Positions 60,661 to 64,000 of a stretch of DNA of 64,000 nucleotides are shown piece after piece. The notes beneath the pieces are model-generated. The model was not told the DNA's origin. It did not search any database and saw only the letters and a list, made by a program, of their open reading frames with translations. Origin of the DNA: Affinundibacterium baiyunense. Lineage in GTDB: Bacteria; Pseudomonadota; Gammaproteobacteria; Burkholderiales; Burkholderiaceae_D. Position 1 is the stretch's first letter. The number at the start of each line of letters is the position of its first letter. The translations under genes and the position numbers were made by a program. Location: positions 62,001-126,000 of the forward strand of contig NZ_JAGSPM010000003.1 of NCBI RefSeq assembly GCF_018139645.1. The letters run 5' to 3'.

Positions 60661-62388
60661 TTACACAGGTAAAGTTTCGTTTCCCAGACGTGCCATCTGT
60701 TGTGGTAAATCTTTTTCTGGAATACAAACTTCCACCAAGACTGGCTGTGATTTGATTCTTTTAATCAGTGGTAAAACACGCTTCAACTCCTCTACTGTCT
60801 CGACTTTAAATCCCTTAGCGCCAAAGGCTTGCGCCAGCGCCATGTAATCCCATTTGGGCAAGATGTCGAAGCGATCAAATTTGTGCTGAGGACCTGCCTG
60901 AAAGGCGGTGATATCAACGTACACTTGTTCAATCGCATACACACCATTACTCATAACAAAGATCACTGAGTTCAAATTATTGCGAGCCAAGGTAGATAAA
61001 GATTGGCAGACCATCATAAAACCACCATCACCTGCTATCGTTAACGCGCGTTTACCGCTACCTAGTTGCGCGCCAGAGGCGGCTCCAGTTTCGAATCCTA
61101 TGCATTGCCAAGCTGCGGAGCTGATATAGCTGCCTTGTTTCATACCGATTGCATTGCTGGCGACATACATCGCACTACTCACGCCATACACCATGACGAT
61201 GTCGTCTAGCATTTTCTGATCCTGCAAGAATTTCATGGTGTGTTGGAAGAAGCGGTTGTAAGTGATGACTTCTGGCTTATCTTTCCAACGCACATCCGAG
61301 TTTGATATCCACGGCTCGGGATAAACTGGTTTGGCTGAAGCGTGTACTTTTAGCGGGTATGACTTTGATTTCTGAAAACGCTTCAAGAGGGCTTCCATAA
61401 AATCTTGCATGAACACATTTTCGTATTGGAAGTAACCAACCCGCATTTGTCCGATGGAACTTTGTATCATTTGAGGGTATTTATTTTCCATCAGCCACAA
61501 ATAGTCATCAGTCAAAATCGTGCCCAGTGAAATGATGCAGTCGGCTTGTTCAACCGTTGTGATCACACTGGAAATAGAAGCTTGATCAGCATACGTTCCA
61601 ATAAATTGCTCGCCCACTTCATCGACCACGGTTTTTCCCAAAGTGCTCGTTGTATAGAGCATGCCACTGGCGTCGATGATCTTTTGTAGTAACTTGCTGA
61701 GACCAAAACGCAGCACTTCCACGCCAGCAAAGATCAATGGCTTTTTCGCCGCAGTGATTTGCGACCATGCCAATTCCACGGCGTTTTCTAAAGCGAGTTT
61801 TTCACTTGTTAGTCGCGCGGCTTTCAACGGTGTTGGCGATGGTCGAGGACAAGCCTCGCCCCAAACTTCTTTATAACAAGCGATATACACAGGGCGACGA
61901 TGCGTCAATGCGGCGATTAATAAGGCATCAATTTTCTCGGCAGCCCCCACAGAGGTGCTCAAAGTTTCTGCTGCAACGGTGACATTCTTGAACACATTCT
62001 GATCAGCATCTAAATTACCAGTGGAATGGTGAAAAATCATGCCGTACATATTAGTCTGATTGCGCATATCTGCGCCCGGACAAGCACTGATCACGACAAT
62101 AGGACTGCGTTCAACATAGGCACCAGCAACCGCATTTAAGGCACTAAAGGTACTGACACCATATTGCAGGGAAACCGCAGCAAGACCGCGCGTACGCGCA
62201 TAGGCATCAGCTGCATAAGTCGCGTCTAATTCATTGATCGCACCTATCGTGTTAATGCCATCAAAATTTTCTAAAGCTTGGGTGAAATGTTTAACGTAAT
62301 CACCAGGAATTTGAAACACATCGGTGACATTCAGCTGCAATAAGCGAGTTAGCAGATAATCCGCTACGGTAAATGGTTGGGAACGCAT
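60661..62388 (-). CDS. ThDP-dependent 2-keto-acid decarboxylase (indolepyruvate/pyruvate decarboxylase type)
   Basis: 575 residues, usual for the family. Cofactor Glu in AINELDATYAADAYAR (E53), the paired histidines of pyruvate decarboxylase in MIFHHSTG (H120-H121), and the ThDP motif in IAGDGGFMMVCQSLSTLARNNLNSVIFVMSNGVYAIEQ. The enzyme converts a 2-oxo acid to an aldehyde. With the neighbouring amine oxidase it could turn an amino acid into an aldehyde (indole-acetaldehyde or similar). Confidence 0.93.
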   Translation of the reverse strand: MRSQPFTVADYLLTRLLQLNVTDVFQIPGDYVKHFTQALENFDGINTIGAINELDATYAADAYARTRGLAAVSLQYGVSTFSALNAVAGAYVERSPIVVISACPGADMRNQTNMYGMIFHHSTGNLDADQNVFKNVTVAAETLSTSVGAAEKIDALLIAALTHRRPVYIACYKEVWGEACPRPSPTPLKAARLTSEKLALENAVELAWSQITAAKKPLIFAGVEVLRFGLSKLLQKIIDASGMLYTTSTLGKTVVDEVGEQFIGTYADQASISSVITTVEQADCIISLGTILTDDYLWLMENKYPQMIQSSIGQMRVGYFQYENVFMQDFMEALLKRFQKSKSYPLKVHASAKPVYPEPWISNSDVRWKDKPEVITYNRFFQHTMKFLQDQKMLDDIVMVYGVSSAMYVASNAIGMKQGSYISSAAWQCIGFETGAASGAQLGSGKRALTIAGDGGFMMVCQSLSTLARNNLNSVIFVMSNGVYAIEQVYVDITAFQAGPQHKFDRFDILPKWDYMALAQAFGAKGFKVETVEELKRVLPLIKRIKSQPVLVEVCIPEKDLPQQMARLGNETLPV

Positions 62389-62804
62389 GAGATATCTTCC
62401 TTGTCATTAATTAACCGGGCGACCTCAACCTCACAAATTGTGATCAATAACGATCAGCACAAACATGTTGACAATCGCAAGTCCGATAACAGCAAATTAC
62501 ATGCCAGTTAATAAATTAACTTTGAAAATATCAAATTTAAATAGCGGAACGTAGCATTGATCTATAGGAGAATACGAATTACGCGGCAAGTGATTCTCGA
62601 TCAGCTATTCCAACTATTCAGCGTGTTGCCAATGAATAAAGGCTCATCAATTTGACGTGTTAATGATTCGCTTACACGCTAATGCATACCGATACAGGCT
62701 AAAATAAAAAGGCACAGACAGAGTTTCCTCTGTCTGTGCCTTTAAACCTGAACACCCGAGTTTAGTTAAAGTCCCTACTTGAAGACCTTATGACTACGGC
62801 TAAC
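62389..62804. other. Intergenic gap, 416 nt
   Basis: It holds the fbp terminator (62708-62743) and the promoter region of the decarboxylase operon. No open frame of note. Confidence 0.6.
62708..62743 (-). terminator. Intrinsic terminator of fbp
   Basis: A perfect 15-bp stem (aaaggcacagacaga / tctgtctgtgccttt, arms 62708-62722 and 62729-62743, loop gtttcc). On the minus strand the stem is followed by T-rich sequence (ttttattttag), 62 nt after the fbp stop. Confidence 0.92.
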
Positions 62805-63809
62805 TCATCCTTCTAAATGATAACGTGTAATCAAATCCACTTCATTTTTTGAGCCTAAGAACACTGGCACACGTTGATGCAATGCGCTTGGTTGAATATC
62901 TAACATACGTTGCTTACCATCGGTTGATGCGCCGCCTGCTTGTTCGACGATCATCGACATTGGATTGGCTTCATACATCAAACGCAGTTTACCAGCCTTA
63001 TCCGGTTCACGCTTATCAGCTGGATACATAAAAATGCCACCGCGATGCAAGATACGATGCACGTCTGCCACCATCGAAGCGATCCAGCGCATATTGTAAT
63101 TTTTATTCAGTGGGCCAGTTTTACCTGCCAGCATTTCGTCCACATAACGTGTGACTGGCGGATACCAGTGACGCACGTTGGACATATTGATTGCAAATTC
63201 TTGCGTATCCACCGGAATTTGAATATTACGTTCAGTCAGTACCCAAGCACCCATTTCACGATCTAAGGTAAAGCAATTGACGCCATTACCAGTCGTGAAA
63301 ATCAACATCGTTTGTGGGCCATAAATTGCGTAACCTGCGGCAACTTGTTGAGACCCTTTTTGCAAGAAATCTTGTTCTGTTGGCGCGCCCATACCCTCTG
63401 GCGCTTTTAAAACCGAGAAGATAGTACCAATCGACACATTCACATCGATATTGCTAGAACCATCAAGTGGATCGAACAAGAGCATGTATTCGCCTTGTGG
63501 ATAGCGGTTCGGAATTGGGTGGATGGTTTCCATTTCTTCCGACGCCATCGCCGCCAAATGACCGCCCCACTCGTTCGCTTCTAACAAAATTTCATTGGAT
63601 AAAATATCGAGTTTCTTTTGCACTTCGCCTTGTACATTCTCTGAATGCGCTGTACCCAAGACTTCGCCCAATGCACCTTTACCAACCGCATGACTAATAG
63701 TTTTGCAAGCACGTGCAACAACCTCGATTAACAGGCGCAATTCTGCGGGGATATTATTATTGAGCCTTTGCTCTTCGACCAAAAAACGGGTCAGACTAAT
63801 GCGTTTCAT
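62805..63809 (-). CDS. fbp: Fructose-1,6-bisphosphatase class I
   Basis: 334 residues, ATG with AAGGAAC upstream. Metal-site and catalytic segments: [25 protein letters not shown], and MASEEMETI. The substrate-binding C-terminal part is [47 protein letters not shown]. It hydrolyses fructose-1,6-bisphosphate in gluconeogenesis. It follows pepN by 48 nt, the usual Burkholderiales order. Confidence 0.98.
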   Translation of the reverse strand: MKRISLTRFLVEEQRLNNNIPAELRLLIEVVARACKTISHAVGKGALGEVLGTAHSENVQGEVQKKLDILSNEILLEANEWGGHLAAMASEEMETIHPIPNRYPQGEYMLLFDPLDGSSNIDVNVSIGTIFSVLKAPEGMGAPTEQDFLQKGSQQVAAGYAIYGPQTMLIFTTGNGVNCFTLDREMGAWVLTERNIQIPVDTQEFAINMSNVRHWYPPVTRYVDEMLAGKTGPLNKNYNMRWIASMVADVHRILHRGGIFMYPADKREPDKAGKLRLMYEANPMSMIVEQAGGASTDGKQRMLDIQPSALHQRVPVFLGSKNEVDLITRYHLEG

Positions 63810-63857
63810 ATTGTTCCTTCTTTAAAATAAATCTGGTGATTGTTCTGTTGGCGATCC

Positions 63858-64000
63858 TTACGCCGCCAAAGCCTTCGTTACCACTTCTAATACATCCTTA
63901 GATAGTTTCTTCGTCGCTGCTACTTTTTGCAAAGCCGCTTTCATTAATGCTTGATTAGCTTTGGGATACTTGGTCCATCTATCCATGCTACGAGACAAGC
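63858..64000 (-). CDS. pepN: Aminopeptidase N, C-terminal end (runs off window)
   Basis: The last 46 codons of a gene entering from the right edge, read as SMDRWTKYPKANQALMKAALQKVAATKKLSKDVLEVVTKALAA. This matches the helical C-terminus of PepN (E. coli ...KYDAKRQEKMRAALEQL...LSGDLYEKITKALA). The neighbouring fbp fits the common pepN-fbp order. The zinc-binding part lies outside the window. Confidence 0.9.
   Translation of the reverse strand, partial: LSRSMDRWTKYPKANQALMKAALQKVAATKKLSKDVLEVVTKALAA

Overview
The window looks like chromosomal DNA of a mesophilic, moderate-GC betaproteobacterium of the order Burkholderiales, probably Oxalobacteraceae/Undibacterium-like. This is inferred from gene content and protein style (pepN next to class I fbp, a LexA-controlled imuA-imuB-dnaE2 mutasome, DUF2239, DUF4892-OmpA, SOUL, DUF6249 and fasciclin proteins), not from a 16S gene. 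No rRNA, tRNA, CRISPR array, prophage or replication origin was seen.

Layout. 1-2.7 kb: the 5' part of a DUF5916/CBM9-like secreted protein and a membrane protein, both on the minus strand. 2.7-10.8 kb: glnS followed by an accessory stretch. Immediately after the glnS stop come two AT-rich genes (4522-8109), each with a PD-(D/E)XK-like nuclease signature, then a REP-associated HUH transposase with twin direct repeats, a solitary antitoxin with a beheaded toxin, a GIY-YIG protein with a degraded active site, and DUF2239. This is the best candidate for an undescribed (defence-like) system. 11-30 kb: secreted and membrane housekeeping or stress genes. They include a DUF4892-OmpA protein, a chloramphenicol-acetyltransferase homologue, an overlapping four-gene operon (serine hydrolase, DUF6249, ECF sigma factor, anti-sigma-like protein), an S33 hydrolase, DUF3667, a small K+ channel, two methyltransferases, a PH-domain protein, YceH, a TetR regulator with a palindromic operator, a fasciclin lipoprotein and a SOUL protein.

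30-47 kb: a PhyH dioxygenase, type II NADH dehydrogenase, an overlapping GCS2/ATP-grasp ligase pair, a solute-binding protein, GNATs, an S9 peptidase, a DEAD-box helicase, a QueG-like iron-sulfur protein and PepD. 47-53 kb: the SOS mutasome dnaE2-imuB-imuA on the minus strand, behind a LexA box matching the E. coli consensus at 17 of 20 positions. 53.7-57.6 kb: a two-part YeeE/YedE sulfur transporter, a class V PLP enzyme, a cupin and a small conserved protein, suggesting sulfur handling. 57.7-62.4 kb: an outer-membrane beta-barrel, then a probable operon of a flavin amine oxidase and a ThDP 2-keto-acid decarboxylase that could turn an amino acid into an aldehyde. 62.8-64 kb: fbp and the C-terminal end of pepN.

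Most genes are ordinary chromosomal genes with short spacers. Starts were moved to internal ATG/GTG codons where a Shine-Dalgarno sequence, signal peptide or family alignment argued for it. Family names come from recognition of motifs in the translated sequence; no database search was run.
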